64,000 nt of DNA from the NCBI GenBank assembly GCA_030457025.1, contig JAKDSA010000004.1, positions 19,706 to 83,705 of the forward strand, written 5' to 3'. A model generated the notes under the pieces. It had not been told where the DNA came from, ran no database searches, and saw nothing but the letters and a program-made list of their open reading frames with translations. This DNA is from Brevibacterium sp. (GTDB lineage: Bacteria; Actinomycetota; Actinomycetes; Actinomycetales; Brevibacteriaceae). The position numbers and the translations under genes are program-made. The number at the start of each line of letters is the position of its first letter. Positions within the stretch are counted from its first letter, which is position 1. This document shows, one piece after another, positions 1-8,770 of the stretch.

Positions 1-2
1 CA

Positions 3-776
3 TTCGGCGGTGGAGGAGTGTCGACTAAGACCGAGACCACCAACCCCGTTGTCCGAGACTTCGAGCATCAATTGAACAAGATCCTCAAGCTGCTGGTCGA
101 ACACGGGACCGGATTGCTGATCACGTTGGATGAAGTGCACAAGGCGCAGTTGACTGAGATGCGAGAGCTGACAGGCACGATCGCGTATGCATTCAGCGAG
201 GGAGCTCCGGTTGCCTTCGCTGCGGCTGGTCTTCCTGAGACGATCAACTCCTTGGTCAACGATGACATCTCCACCTATCTTCGACGCTCAGCGAGAGTCG
301 AACTTGGAAGTCTCAGTGACGATGGGGTGCGGACGGGACTGCTGGCACCGATCGAAGATCATGGGAAACGCATCAGCGAGGCGGCGTTGAGCAAAGCCGC
401 CGACGCGACGGGTCGCTACCCGTACCTTGTCCAGCTGATCGGCGATCAGGCGTGGAAGCGAGCTTCACGCCGAATTGCAATTACCGACGCCGATGTGGCT
501 GCTGCCGTCGAAACATCGCGCGGAATGATGTTTGAACAGATACATGGGCCAACATTCGGCCAGTTGTCCGGGCGGGAGCATGAATTCATGGTGGCCATGA
601 GTGCTGATGATGAAGACTCGGCGGTCAAAGATATTGCAACTCGAATGGAGATCAGCGGAAAGAACGCAAGCGTGTATCGCTTGAGGCTTCTGGCTCAGGG
701 CGTCATCGAAGCTCCCGCGCGTGGCAAACTTCGCTTTGCGATTCCGTTCACCAGAGAATATCTTCGCAGTCGCTGA
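3..776 (+). CDS. AAA-type ATPase, 5' end outside the window
   Basis: The reading frame is open to the left edge (a GTG at 18 is only an internal candidate), so this is the C-terminal part of a longer protein. It shows a Walker B-like stretch (LLITLDEVH, about 35-45 residues in), a sensor-like segment (VAFAAAGLP), and then a helical lid and winged-helix-like tail ending in FTREYLRSR. This arrangement is typical of stand-alone actinobacterial AAA ATPases annotated only as ATP-binding protein; Walker A must lie upstream. The stop codon directly abuts the stop of the convergent E2 gene with no spacer. The bases look somewhat less GC-rich than the neighbouring operon. The target is unknown. Confidence 0.7.
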   Translation, partial: FGGGGVSTKTETTNPVVRDFEHQLNKILKLLVEHGTGLLITLDEVHKAQLTEMRELTGTIAYAFSEGAPVAFAAAGLPETINSLVNDDISTYLRRSARVELGSLSDDGVRTGLLAPIEDHGKRISEAALSKAADATGRYPYLVQLIGDQAWKRASRRIAITDADVAAAVETSRGMMFEQIHGPTFGQLSGREHEFMVAMSADDEDSAVKDIATRMEISGKNASVYRLRLLAQGVIEAPARGKLRFAIPFTREYLRSR

Positions 777-2246
777 TCACAGCTCCGGCAGCAGCGAGAT
801 CGGGTTCTCGATGCAGTCTGCGATGAAGGTGAGGAACTGGCTCGGCTCGGCCCCATCACAGGCGCGGTGGTCGAACACGAACGACAGGTACATGACCTTG
901 CGGACGGTGAGCTCGCCGTCGACGACCCACGGACGGTCCTTGATCCGGCCGAGTCCGAGCATCGCGACCTCGGGCAGGTTGATGATCGGTGCGGAACCGT
1001 CGACGCCGAACACGCCGTAGTTGTTCAGTGTGAATGTGCCGCCGGTCAGCTCCTGAGAGCTGAACTTGCCGGTCGACGCCTTGCCGACGGTCTCGGATAC
1101 GGAATCGCGCAGCTGTCGCAGACTCATCTGGTCGGCGCCGTGGACGACGGGCACCATGAGGCCCCGTGGCGTCTGCGCGGCCAGGCCGAGGTTGATGTCG
1201 CCGTGGGTGACGATCTCGCTGGCCTCGGTGTCGATCGAGGAGTTGATGATCGGGTACTTCTTCAGTCCCGCGATGACGAAGCGGGACACGAGCGAGAGCA
1301 GCGAGTACTTCTCCCCTGTCCTCGCCTCGAGGGCCCGTTTCGTGTCCAGCAGCTCGGTGGCGTCGACGTCGAGCCAGATCGTGGCCTCGGGGATCTCCTG
1401 CCGCGACTGCGTCAGACGTTCGGACACGACCTTGCGCAGCCCCGTGATCGGAGTCCGGGTATCGCGGTTGGTCGATTCTTCCCTCGCCGAGGTGGTGGTG
1501 CCGACACGGTCGCCACTTTCCAGGGCAGCATTGTTCGGGACCGCGGTCGTCGTGCCCGATTCGATGGCCTTGAGGACATCTGCCCTGGTGACGATGCCGC
1601 CTGGACCAGTGCCCGGGAGGTGCTTGGCGCTGAGTCCGTTGTCCTTCGCGAGCTTGCGCACGATGGGTGAAGACACCGGCGACACCAGCGCCTCGGCAGC
1701 AGGTTCGCGAGCAGTCTGGACCACGGGTTCGGCAGCAGCGTGGACTGGGGGTTCGGGCGCGGCGGCGGGGGGAGAGACCGGTGGCTCTGCAGCGTGAGCA
1801 GCCGTCGAGCCGCTGGTCTTCGCGCCGAAAGAGCGCTTCTTCGTCGATCGCGCCTTGGGCTCGGACGTTCCGTAGCCGATGAGGTTGGCACCACCGCTGT
1901 CGGAACCGGCACCGGAGTCGGTGTTCACGTCCGCACTCAAATCAGCGCCCACCTCGGCGACGGAGAGCAGGGCCTGACCTGCGGACACGGTGTCACCGGC
2001 GGAGGCATGCAGAGCCTCGATCCGTCCGGCGAACGGGCACGGCAGCTCGACGACGGACTTGGCGGACTCGACCTCGACGACCATCTGGTCGACGTGGACC
2101 TCGTCGCCGACGTCGACGAGCCAGCTGATGAGCTCGGCTTCGGTCAGCCCCTCACCCAGGTCGGGGAGGATGAAATCGCGGGCGCTCGTCGTGTGTGCGG
2201 ACCCGTTGGAACCGGCGGTCCCGGTCGTGCTCGTCTCGGCGCTCAT
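777..2246 (-). CDS. Branched-chain 2-oxoacid dehydrogenase E2 (dihydrolipoamide acyltransferase)
   Basis: This 489-residue acyltransferase core of a 2-oxoacid dehydrogenase complex passes an acyl group from lipoate to CoA in the cytosol. An N-terminal lipoyl domain (about 23-98) carries the lipoylated lysine in ESAKSVVEL (Lys63). An Ala/Pro-rich linker follows, then an E3/E1-binding domain (SPIVRKLAKDNGL and TGPGGIVTRADV, about 190-225), and the catalytic domain with the FDHRACDGA active-site histidine near the C-terminus. The ATG at 2246 overlaps the E1beta stop as ATGA, so translation is probably coupled; a start 12 bases further upstream is less likely. Gene order E1alpha-E1beta-E2 and the lipoyl sequence favour branched-chain keto acids over pyruvate, but substrate choice is inferred. 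Confidence 0.93.
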   Translation of the reverse strand: MSAETSTTGTAGSNGSAHTTSARDFILPDLGEGLTEAELISWLVDVGDEVHVDQMVVEVESAKSVVELPCPFAGRIEALHASAGDTVSAGQALLSVAEVGADLSADVNTDSGAGSDSGGANLIGYGTSEPKARSTKKRSFGAKTSGSTAAHAAEPPVSPPAAAPEPPVHAAAEPVVQTAREPAAEALVSPVSSPIVRKLAKDNGLSAKHLPGTGPGGIVTRADVLKAIESGTTTAVPNNAALESGDRVGTTTSAREESTNRDTRTPITGLRKVVSERLTQSRQEIPEATIWLDVDATELLDTKRALEARTGEKYSLLSLVSRFVIAGLKKYPIINSSIDTEASEIVTHGDINLGLAAQTPRGLMVPVVHGADQMSLRQLRDSVSETVGKASTGKFSSQELTGGTFTLNNYGVFGVDGSAPIINLPEVAMLGLGRIKDRPWVVDGELTVRKVMYLSFVFDHRACDGAEPSQFLTFIADCIENPISLLPEL

Positions 2247-3265
2247 CACAGCTCCCAATCCCAGGATTCGAGGGCGTCGAGAATACGTTCGGCGGTCGGC
2301 AAGAAGTACTCCTCGAGCTTCGGAGACGGATAGGGGACATCAAACCCGGTGATCCGCAGGATCGGGGCCGACAGGTGGGTGAAGTTGGCCTCGGTGACCC
2401 GGGCGGCCACCTCGGCGCCGTATCCGCCGAACTGGGCGGCCTCATGGATGATCGCGGCACGGGAGGTCTTGCGCACCGATGCGGACACGGTCTCATCGTC
2501 GAAGGGCGAGAGCGACCGCAGATCGATGACCTCGATGGACAGTCCGTGCTCGGCGCCTTCCTCGGCCGCAGTCAGGGCTGTGCGCACGGTGGGGCCATAG
2601 GCCAGCAGGGTTGCGTCGCTGCCCTCGCGCACGACCTGCGCTCGGTCCATCGGGGCGGTCTGCACGGGCAGGCTGAGCTCGTCCTTCATCCAGTACCGAG
2701 ACTTCGGTTCCATGAAGATCACGGGGTCGTCGGAGGCGATGGACTCGCGCAGCAGGGAGTAGGCGTCGGCCGGATTCGACGGGGTCAGGACGGTCAGACC
2801 CGGGGTCGAGATCCAGTAGGCCTCGGAGGAATCCGAGTGGTGTTCGACGCCGCCGATGTCTCCCGCGTAGGGGATGCGGATCGTGACCGGCAGGCTGACC
2901 TTGCCCTTCGTACGGTTGCGCATCTTCGCCACGTGGGACACGATCTGCTCGAACGCGGGGTAGGCGTAGGCGTCGAACTGCATCTCGACGACCGGGCGCA
3001 TCCCGGCCATCGCCATGCCGATCGCGGTGCCGACGATCCCTGACTCTGCGAGCGGGGAGTCCCAGACGCGTTCGGGTCCGAATTCCTTGCGCAGGCCTTC
3101 GGTGACACGGAATACCCCGCCGAGGCGGCCGACGTCCTCACCGAAGACCAGGACGTTCTCGTCTTCGGTCAGGCTGTCGCGCAGGGCCTGGTTGAGTGCC
3201 TTCGTCATCGTCACCGAGGTCGGTGCCGGGGTCTCATCTGCTGTGGTCGCAGCCGTGACGGTCAT
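2246..3265 (-). CDS. Branched-chain 2-oxoacid dehydrogenase E1 beta subunit
   Basis: This is the 339-residue beta chain of the thiamine-diphosphate E1 component that decarboxylates 2-oxo acids and acylates the E2 lipoyl arm. It has the transketolase pyrimidine-binding half (FGEDVGRLGGVFRVTEGL; DSPLAESGIVGTAIGMA, 30-95) and the transketolase C-terminal half (VIDLRSLSPFDDETV, AAQFGGYGAEVAA). Length is normal for the family. It overlaps E2 downstream and E1alpha upstream by 4 bases each (ATGA), so the three genes form one translationally coupled operon. Confidence 0.94.
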   Translation of the reverse strand: MTVTAATTADETPAPTSVTMTKALNQALRDSLTEDENVLVFGEDVGRLGGVFRVTEGLRKEFGPERVWDSPLAESGIVGTAIGMAMAGMRPVVEMQFDAYAYPAFEQIVSHVAKMRNRTKGKVSLPVTIRIPYAGDIGGVEHHSDSSEAYWISTPGLTVLTPSNPADAYSLLRESIASDDPVIFMEPKSRYWMKDELSLPVQTAPMDRAQVVREGSDATLLAYGPTVRTALTAAEEGAEHGLSIEVIDLRSLSPFDDETVSASVRKTSRAAIIHEAAQFGGYGAEVAARVTEANFTHLSAPILRITGFDVPYPSPKLEEYFLPTAERILDALESWDWEL

Positions 3266-4368
3266 GACTGTGCCGCCGCTGCCAGTTCAGCCTCGAGCTG
3301 TTCCTGCTGTGCGGCGAGGTTCGCACGCGGGTTCGCATAGACATAGGCGAAGAGCTCGGTGGGGTCGACCTCGGCTTCGGTGTTCATGGCGTCGCGGACC
3401 GAGGTGGCAAGCTCTTCCGCACTCGCCGTGATCTCGGCGGCGACGTCATCGTCGAGGACGCCCGCTGTACGCAGGTGCTTCTCGAGACGGTCGATGGGAT
3501 CGAACTGCTTCCAGTGCTCGACCTCCTCGGAGTCACGGTACTTCGTGGGATCGTCGGAGTTCGTGTGCGACTCCATCCGGTAGGTCAGGCATTCGATGAG
3601 GGTGGGGCCCTCACCGTTGCGGGCGCGTTCGAGGGCCGCGGTGACCGCGGCGAACACGGCCGCGATGTCGTTGCCGTCGACGCGGATGCCGGGCATGCCG
3701 TAGCCGGCGGCCCGGTCGGCGAGCATCGTGGCGTTCGCCTGTTCGCGCAGCGGAGTCGAGATCGCGTACTGATTGTTCGCCAGTACGAAGACGGTCGGGG
3801 TCTGCCACACTGAGGCGAAGTTGAAGGCCTCGTGAGTATCGCCCTCGCTGCTGGCGCCGTCGCCGAGGAAGGTCAGAGTGCAGGCATCCTCGCCCTTGAG
3901 TTTGGCGGCCATGGCGTATCCGGTCGCATGCAGGGTCTGCGTGGCCAGCGGTGTCGATGCAGGTGAGGTGTGGTATTCGTTCGGGTCGAACCCGCAGTGC
4001 CAGTCACCGCGGAAGGCCGAGAGGATCTCGGTCACGGGGACCCCGCGGGTCAGCAGTGAGGCGGAGTCGCGGTAGGTGGGGAAGAGCCAGTCACTCGGTG
4101 CCAGTGCGGTGGTGGCACCGACCTCGATGGCTTCCTGTCCGGCGGCCGAGGGGTAGGTTGCCAGCCGTCCCTGCCTGGTCAGGTGGGTGACCTGAGCCTC
4201 GAAGCGACGGACCTGGACCATCTTCTGGTACAGGCCCAGGAGCGTGCTATCGCTCGGAATTCTCAGTCCATCGGTCGGGACATCGGTCGGCTGTCCGTCC
4301 GCGCCGATGAAGCTGACGGGCTCCAGCTGGGGCAGTGCGCGGCGAGTGGTGGGAACGTCAATGGTCAT
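3262..4368 (-). CDS. Branched-chain 2-oxoacid dehydrogenase E1 alpha subunit
   Basis: First gene of the operon; the 368-residue alpha chain binds thiamine diphosphate and magnesium. The TPP motif begins with GDG at 169-171 and ends with NN at 198-199 (LANNQYAIS), and RMESHTNSDDPTKYRD is the usual phosphorylation-loop region. The N-terminal segment LQ-like PVSFIGADGQPTDVP is characteristic of actinobacterial branched-chain E1alpha. The ATG at 4368 has only a weak G-rich stretch upstream. No dedicated E3 gene follows, so dihydrolipoamide dehydrogenase must be encoded elsewhere. Confidence 0.93.
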   Translation of the reverse strand: MTIDVPTTRRALPQLEPVSFIGADGQPTDVPTDGLRIPSDSTLLGLYQKMVQVRRFEAQVTHLTRQGRLATYPSAAGQEAIEVGATTALAPSDWLFPTYRDSASLLTRGVPVTEILSAFRGDWHCGFDPNEYHTSPASTPLATQTLHATGYAMAAKLKGEDACTLTFLGDGASSEGDTHEAFNFASVWQTPTVFVLANNQYAISTPLREQANATMLADRAAGYGMPGIRVDGNDIAAVFAAVTAALERARNGEGPTLIECLTYRMESHTNSDDPTKYRDSEEVEHWKQFDPIDRLEKHLRTAGVLDDDVAAEITASAEELATSVRDAMNTEAEVDPTELFAYVYANPRANLAAQQEQLEAELAAAAQS

Positions 4369-4496
4369 GACCCCATGGTGTCGTGACCCGCATCACCGAT
4401 CCAGGGTCTGCGAGAAGGTTCGGACGGGGCGTGCGTTTGTGTTGGGAAGAGTGGACGAAGTGCCGGTGACGGTAGTTCCGGGCGGACGTTTGGCCC

Positions 4497-5057
4497 TCAG
4501 ATTTCGCCCCAGCGATAGCCGCGCGAGGTGAACGCCTCGGCGACCTTGTCCTTCTTTCCTTCGACGTCACCCTTGTAGGCCTGATGTCCGCCCTCGGTGA
4601 GTATGGTCAGCTTGCCGCCGTCGAAATAGGCGGTGGAGAAGGCGGTCCGAGAAATCCGCAGCGGGTGGTCATCACTCCTGCCGACGACGATCTCGTCATC
4701 GCCGACGAGCAGCGGAGTGGTCGACGCGCTGATGACGAGTGTGGCGATGACGCCGAGGGCGGCCCCGATGATCGGGCGGACGGCGACGACCCAGGCTTGA
4801 TCGAACTTGCTCAGCTTCTCGATGGCCTCTCCGAAGGGGATCGGGAACTTCGTCGCGAACGTGCCCAGCGCCGGCAGGAAGAATCCGAGGGCGACGCCGA
4901 TGCTGACGCAGACGGCACCGATGACCAGGACATCGGCCCGGCCGAGTCTGAACACCGAGGCACCGTCGTTGCCGACGGCATTCGTCCCGGTGGCACGGTT
5001 TGTCTCCGTGGCGCAGTTGTTCTCGATGTGGTCGGCTCTGTGTTCGCTGTCGTTCAT
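4497..5057 (-). CDS. YqeB-like two-helix membrane protein
   Basis: A 186-residue protein with a polar N-terminus, two predicted membrane helices (about 43-64 and 89-112) and a soluble C-terminal domain containing DDEIVVGRSDDHPLRISR and a YFDGGKLTILTEGG strand, which resembles the YqeB family. Its biochemical role is unknown. The ATG at 5057 is chosen because GAGGG lies five bases upstream; an in-frame ATG 48 bases further up has no such site. It is divergent from the TetR gene and the two share a 194-base promoter region holding a clear palindrome, so TetR control is likely. Confidence 0.75.
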   Translation of the reverse strand: MNDSEHRADHIENNCATETNRATGTNAVGNDGASVFRLGRADVLVIGAVCVSIGVALGFFLPALGTFATKFPIPFGEAIEKLSKFDQAWVVAVRPIIGAALGVIATLVISASTTPLLVGDDEIVVGRSDDHPLRISRTAFSTAYFDGGKLTILTEGGHQAYKGDVEGKKDKVAEAFTSRGYRWGEI

Positions 5058-5144
5058 GGTTCCCTCTAACCTTGCCGCGGCGAATGTCGATGGAGCCTCG
5101 AGCATTCGCTGCCACTGTCATTGGCTCTTGTGGTATATGATTGT

Positions 5145-5176
5145 ACCAAAGTGGAACAAGAGTGTTCCAGTATGGT
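5145..5176. promoter_or_regulatory. Probable TetR operator
   Basis: Two 14-base half-sites around an AGAG spacer: the core TGGAACA/TGTTCCA matches perfectly and the outer ACCA/TGGT bases also pair. It lies between the divergent yqeB-like and tetR starts. TGGAACA-N-TGTTCCA palindromes are common operators for TetR-family repressors, so autoregulation plus control of the membrane protein is the simplest reading. Confidence 0.6.
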
Positions 5177-5251
5177 GTCGATCGGGCATGATTGGCAGCA
5201 GAAGACTGTTTGGTCCATGAAGCTGATCGGGCATAAGAAGGGGAGGCGCTG

Positions 5252-5899
5252 ATGAATTCATCCGGAGGCGGTATGCGTCGATTGGGGAGAGATGCTCTGG
5301 TCTCCGAGTCGATGACCGTGCTCGCCGAGAAGCCCGGGGCCTCGATGATCGATATTGCGAGCGCCATCGGCGTCGGGCGGACCACCCTCTACCGGCACTT
5401 CGGTGACCGGGAGGCCCTGATCGCCGAGGTGGCGCGGCAGGGGGCGCGCAAGTTCACTGCCGCCCTGATGGACGCCCGCCCCCACCTCGGTCCGGGTCTC
5501 GATGCCGTCGAGCGGGCGTGTGCCCAGCTGTTCACCGTTCCCGATGTCCTCACCCTCATGTTCGCCGACAAACCGATCATCACGGATGACACCTTTGCCG
5601 AGGTGGAGCGCGAGCATGCAGGCTCGCCGCCCGAGGAGGGAGATCCGGTGGAGGCGATGATCCGCAGGGGGCAGGCCGATGGCTCCATCGCCGGTGACGT
5701 GCCGGTCGTCTGGGCGGCGATGTACGTCTTCCTGACGATCGGCTCCGGGCACCTGTTCGATGTGACCACCCGATCCGGACCGGGGGGCGCGGAAAGCCGC
5801 GGAGCTGCCCTCGAACTGACGATCCGCGCAATCAGGAAGACATTGAGTGCACCGGAGGACCACCTCGGCGGAGGTGGTTGTTCCTCGGCAATGACTTAG
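5252..5899 (+). CDS. TetR/AcrR family regulator
   Basis: A 215-residue one-component regulator. The N-terminal helix-turn-helix is clear (ASMIDIASAIGVGRTTLYRHFGDREALIAEVARQG, about 30-65); the ligand domain follows and resembles no specific class I can name. The ATG at 5252 has a strong GGGGAGG site. It is divergent from the YqeB-like membrane protein with a palindrome between them. The stop codon sits inside an iron-box-like sequence (5896-5914), which is odd. Confidence 0.88.
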   Translation: MNSSGGGMRRLGRDALVSESMTVLAEKPGASMIDIASAIGVGRTTLYRHFGDREALIAEVARQGARKFTAALMDARPHLGPGLDAVERACAQLFTVPDVLTLMFADKPIITDDTFAEVEREHAGSPPEEGDPVEAMIRRGQADGSIAGDVPVVWAAMYVFLTIGSGHLFDVTTRSGPGGAESRGAALELTIRAIRKTLSAPEDHLGGGGCSSAMT

Positions 5900-5914
5900 G
5901 TTAGGCTGACCTAT
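5896..5914. promoter_or_regulatory. DtxR/IdeR-type iron box without an obvious target gene
   Basis: TTAGGTTAGGCTGACCTAT differs from the classic 19-base actinobacterial iron box (TTAGGTTAGGCTAACCTAA) at only two positions. It overlaps the tetR stop codon. Downstream (5915-6119) only a 12-codon ORF starting at an ATG near 5928 and non-coding-looking sequence are visible before the convergent Lrp gene, so no protein gene is evident for it to control. Confidence 0.6.
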
Positions 5915-6119
5915 GAGAATGTGGGAATGATCGTGTTTCTGAAGGCAGTTGACACACCTGCTTGATGTTGCGAGTCCGCAATCTCGACGTTTCATCCGTC
6001 AGGAAATCCTCGGAGCTGAATTCACGTCGCGTACGTCCCGACTGCAGGTATTGCCGATTGTCCTGCGTGAGGCGGTGATCAGGTGTGGATTCGGCTCCGA
6101 GGGTGTGCTGGTGAGCGGG

Positions 6120-6578
6120 TCAGTGGCCCGAGCCGGGGCGGTGTCCTTCCGCCTCGTCGAGGATGAGCAGCGAACGGGAGGACACGACTCCGGGAACTTC
6201 GTGGATCCTGCGCAGAATGACTTGCGACAGCGCCGTGTTGTCCGGGGCGTTGACGGTGACCAGGGCGTCGATGTCGCCGCTGACGGCCTGCACCTTCTCA
6301 ACGAACGGCAGTTCGGCGAGTAAGTCCCTGACTTCGGGCCAGGGCTTGTCGCCGATCTTGACGACGACCACCGCGGTCACGGTCATACCGAGGGCGCTGC
6401 GATCCACCTCGGCGGTGAATTTCCTGATCGCGCCCGACTCGATCAGAACTGAGAAGCGCTTGTGGGCGGCCGACCGGGAGATGTGCACTCGCTCGGCCAA
6501 TTGACGGACACTCAGACGCGAGTCGTCGACGAGCGCGGCGATGATGCTGCGGTCGATATCGTCGAGGTCGAATGCCAC
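6120..6578 (-). CDS. Lrp/AsnC family transcriptional regulator
   Basis: A 152-residue feast/famine regulator. The N-terminal helix-turn-helix starts LDDIDRSIIAALVDDSRLSVRQLAERVHISRSA (4-37). The C-terminal RAM/ACT-like domain includes VVVVKIGDKPWPEVRDLLAELPFVEKVQAVSGDIDALVTV, which usually binds amino acids and builds octamers. It is divergent from the etf operon and shares 416 bases of upstream DNA with it. Target and ligand are not shown by the sequence. Confidence 0.92.
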   Translation of the reverse strand: MAFDLDDIDRSIIAALVDDSRLSVRQLAERVHISRSAAHKRFSVLIESGAIRKFTAEVDRSALGMTVTAVVVVKIGDKPWPEVRDLLAELPFVEKVQAVSGDIDALVTVNAPDNTALSQVILRRIHEVPGVVSSRSLLILDEAEGHRPGSGH

Positions 6579-6994
6579 AGGCGCTCCTTCAACATTGATG
6601 CCGGCGTCAGACTCGTCGACTCAGGGTCAGTGCCTGGTCACGGTCGGTGTCTCCATTCTAGGCCCCCGGCGATCGTCGCGCTTCTCGCGGCGAACGGCAG
6701 ATCAGCTGCGCGGCCTCGCCGATCGGATCTGCGTCTTCTCTGCGTCTTCACGATCGCCCTCCGCATGTGAGGACGCCTTCTCGGCATATGAATATGACGT
6801 CCTATGGATATAATCTGTTCGAACGTTCGTACAATAGGCATGTTAGCTATCGCACACAGCACGTAAGATATCTGACTGAGTACTTTTCCCGGTTCCGTCA
6901 TGGACCCGGGTGTCGGACGAGAACGTGCTGACTGTAGATTATGAGGCAGAAGTCTCATCTGCAGATGAATTGCCCCATGGAATAGGAGTCATCC
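6579..6994. promoter_or_regulatory. Divergent Lrp/etf intergenic region
   Basis: 416 bases without a convincing gene. It has a perfect TATAAT at 6809-6814 in the direction of etfB (no good -35 seen) and a 10-base palindrome CGAACGTTCG at 6820-6829. The stretch 6780-6960 is clearly more AT-rich than the genes around it, as expected of a promoter region. An AGGAG just before 6990 serves the etfB TTG start. Confidence 0.4.
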
Positions 6995-7771
6995 TTGAAG
7001 ATCGCGGTGTTGGTCAAAGAGGTCCCGGATACATACGGGGATCGGAAACTGAATTTGGAGACCGGTTTGGCGGATCGTTCCGCCTCGGAAGCGGTCCTCG
7101 ACGAAATCGGCGAGCGTGCCCTCGAAGTCGCTCTCTCCTACAAGGACGGCAGCGACGGCACCGAGGTGAGCGTGATCTCGATGGCACCCGACACCGCGAC
7201 GGCCACGATCCGCAAGGGCCTGGCCATGGGCGCGGACAACGCAGTGCACGTGTCGGACGAGGAGCTCCTCGGTGCCGACCTCGGTCTCACCGCCGAAGTT
7301 CTCGCGGCAGCCATTCGTCGTGGCGGGTTCGACCTCGTCATCACCGGCAACGTCTCCACCGACGGCAATGGCGGAATGATGCCCGCCATGCTCGCCGAGC
7401 ACCTCGACTTCCCGCACGTGACCGGCCTGAGCGCGGTTGAGATCAGCGACGACAAGGTCGCAGGAACCCGCGGAGTCGAGAGCGGCAAGCAGGAAGTCAA
7501 TGCACAGCTTCCAGCCGTCATCTCCATCACCGAGGCGCTTCCCGAAGCCCGGTTCCCGAACTTCAAGGGCATCATGGCAGCGAAGAAGAAGCCCTTCGAA
7601 GTCATCACCCTGTCCGACCTCGAGGTCGATGCCAACGATCAGTCCACCGCACGATCGATCATGGTCACGGTGGCGGAGAAACCGCCGCGTGAAGCCGGAG
7701 AGAAGATCGTCGACGAAGGGAACGGTGGAGCCGAGCTCGCCGAATTCCTCATCAAGAACCGCTTGGCCTAA
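6995..7771 (+). CDS. etfB: Electron transfer flavoprotein beta subunit
   Basis: The 258-residue beta chain of the soluble FAD/AMP heterodimer that collects electrons from acyl-CoA and related dehydrogenases. The N-terminus [20 protein letters not shown] is the family signature and the middle has [25 protein letters not shown] plus the [21 protein letters not shown] recognition-loop region. The start is TTG at 6995, placed by AGGAG six bases upstream and by the N-terminal match. It leads an operon with etfA (11-base gap) and a cytochrome b gene. Confidence 0.95.
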   Translation: MKIAVLVKEVPDTYGDRKLNLETGLADRSASEAVLDEIGERALEVALSYKDGSDGTEVSVISMAPDTATATIRKGLAMGADNAVHVSDEELLGADLGLTAEVLAAAIRRGGFDLVITGNVSTDGNGGMMPAMLAEHLDFPHVTGLSAVEISDDKVAGTRGVESGKQEVNAQLPAVISITEALPEARFPNFKGIMAAKKKPFEVITLSDLEVDANDQSTARSIMVTVAEKPPREAGEKIVDEGNGGAELAEFLIKNRLA

Positions 7772-7782
7772 GGAGAGTCGAT

Positions 7783-8769
7783 ATGTCCGAATTCCCACAA
7801 GACTCCATTCTCGCCGTCCTCACCGCCGACTCCGAAGGCCAGCTGGAGAAGCCCTCCGCTGAGCTGCTCGGCGGCGCCGGTGAGATCGGTTCACCTGTCG
7901 CACTGGTACTGGCACCGGCCGGTCAGGGCGAGGCTGCTGCTGAGCAGGCCGCATCCTTCGGCGCCGTCCAGTCACTCATCGCCGAGGTTCCTGAGGGCAA
8001 TTCTGCACTCGGAACCTTCGCCGTCGACGCTCTGAGCGCGGCGAGCGACCTGGCCGCACCCGACGCCATCCTCATCTCGCACTCGATCGATGGCAGGGAC
8101 GTCGCCGGACGTTTCGCAGTCCGGTCCGGTTCGGCCGTGTCCGTCGACGCCCTCGGCGTCGAGCGCGACAGCGAAGGCATCGTGGCCAACCACTCCGTCT
8201 ACGGCGGCGGCTACACCGCATCCTCGGCACCGACCTTCGGCGCTCCCGTCATCACGATTCGCCAGGGATCCATCGAGACCCGCGGCGAGGCCCAGTCCGC
8301 GAACTCCCAGGCCCTCGAGGTTGCCGATTCCGGTAAGCGCTCGGCGCAGATCGAATCGTTCGAAGCCGTCGTCGAGACATCTTCGCGTCCCGAACTGCGT
8401 GGGGCCTCGAAGGTCGTCTCCGGTGGCCGCGGTGTCGGCTCGGAGGAGTCCTTTGAGCTCGTCGGCGAACTCGCCGATGTGCTCGGTGCCGCTGTCGGTG
8501 CCTCGCGTGCGGCCGTCGACGCCGGATACATCGCCCAGTCCCACCAGGTCGGACAGACCGGCGTCTCCGTGTCGCCGCAGCTCTATGTCGCCCTCGGCAT
8601 CTCCGGCGCGATCCAGCACAAGGCCGGCATGCAGACGTCGAAGACCATCGTTGCTGTGAACAAGGACGGCGAAGCGCCGATCTTCGACATCGCCGATTAC
8701 GGCGTCGTCGGCGACCTGTTCAAGATCGTGCCGCAGTCGATCGAGACCTTGAAAGAGAACAAGTCCTGA
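7783..8769 (+). CDS. etfA: Electron transfer flavoprotein alpha subunit
   Basis: The 328-residue alpha chain that binds the redox FAD. The N-terminal domain is fairly divergent, but the C-terminal FAD domain is textbook: [37 protein letters not shown], then [27 protein letters not shown] and [22 protein letters not shown] precedes the ATG. The gene ends one base before the start of the cytochrome b gene, so the three products are likely made together. Confidence 0.96.
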   Translation: MSEFPQDSILAVLTADSEGQLEKPSAELLGGAGEIGSPVALVLAPAGQGEAAAEQAASFGAVQSLIAEVPEGNSALGTFAVDALSAASDLAAPDAILISHSIDGRDVAGRFAVRSGSAVSVDALGVERDSEGIVANHSVYGGGYTASSAPTFGAPVITIRQGSIETRGEAQSANSQALEVADSGKRSAQIESFEAVVETSSRPELRGASKVVSGGRGVGSEESFELVGELADVLGAAVGASRAAVDAGYIAQSHQVGQTGVSVSPQLYVALGISGAIQHKAGMQTSKTIVAVNKDGEAPIFDIADYGVVGDLFKIVPQSIETLKENKS

Positions 8770-8770
8770 T

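Noticed and set aside
4369-4496. Search for a regulator gene or leader before the branched-chain dehydrogenase operon
   Set aside because: Only 128 bases with no clear palindrome or ORF; nothing can be supported.
5949-6323. TTG-started 124-codon frame downstream of the iron box
   Set aside because: It runs antisense into the well-supported Lrp gene and its translation is unlike a protein; considered as the missing iron-regulated gene but not credible.
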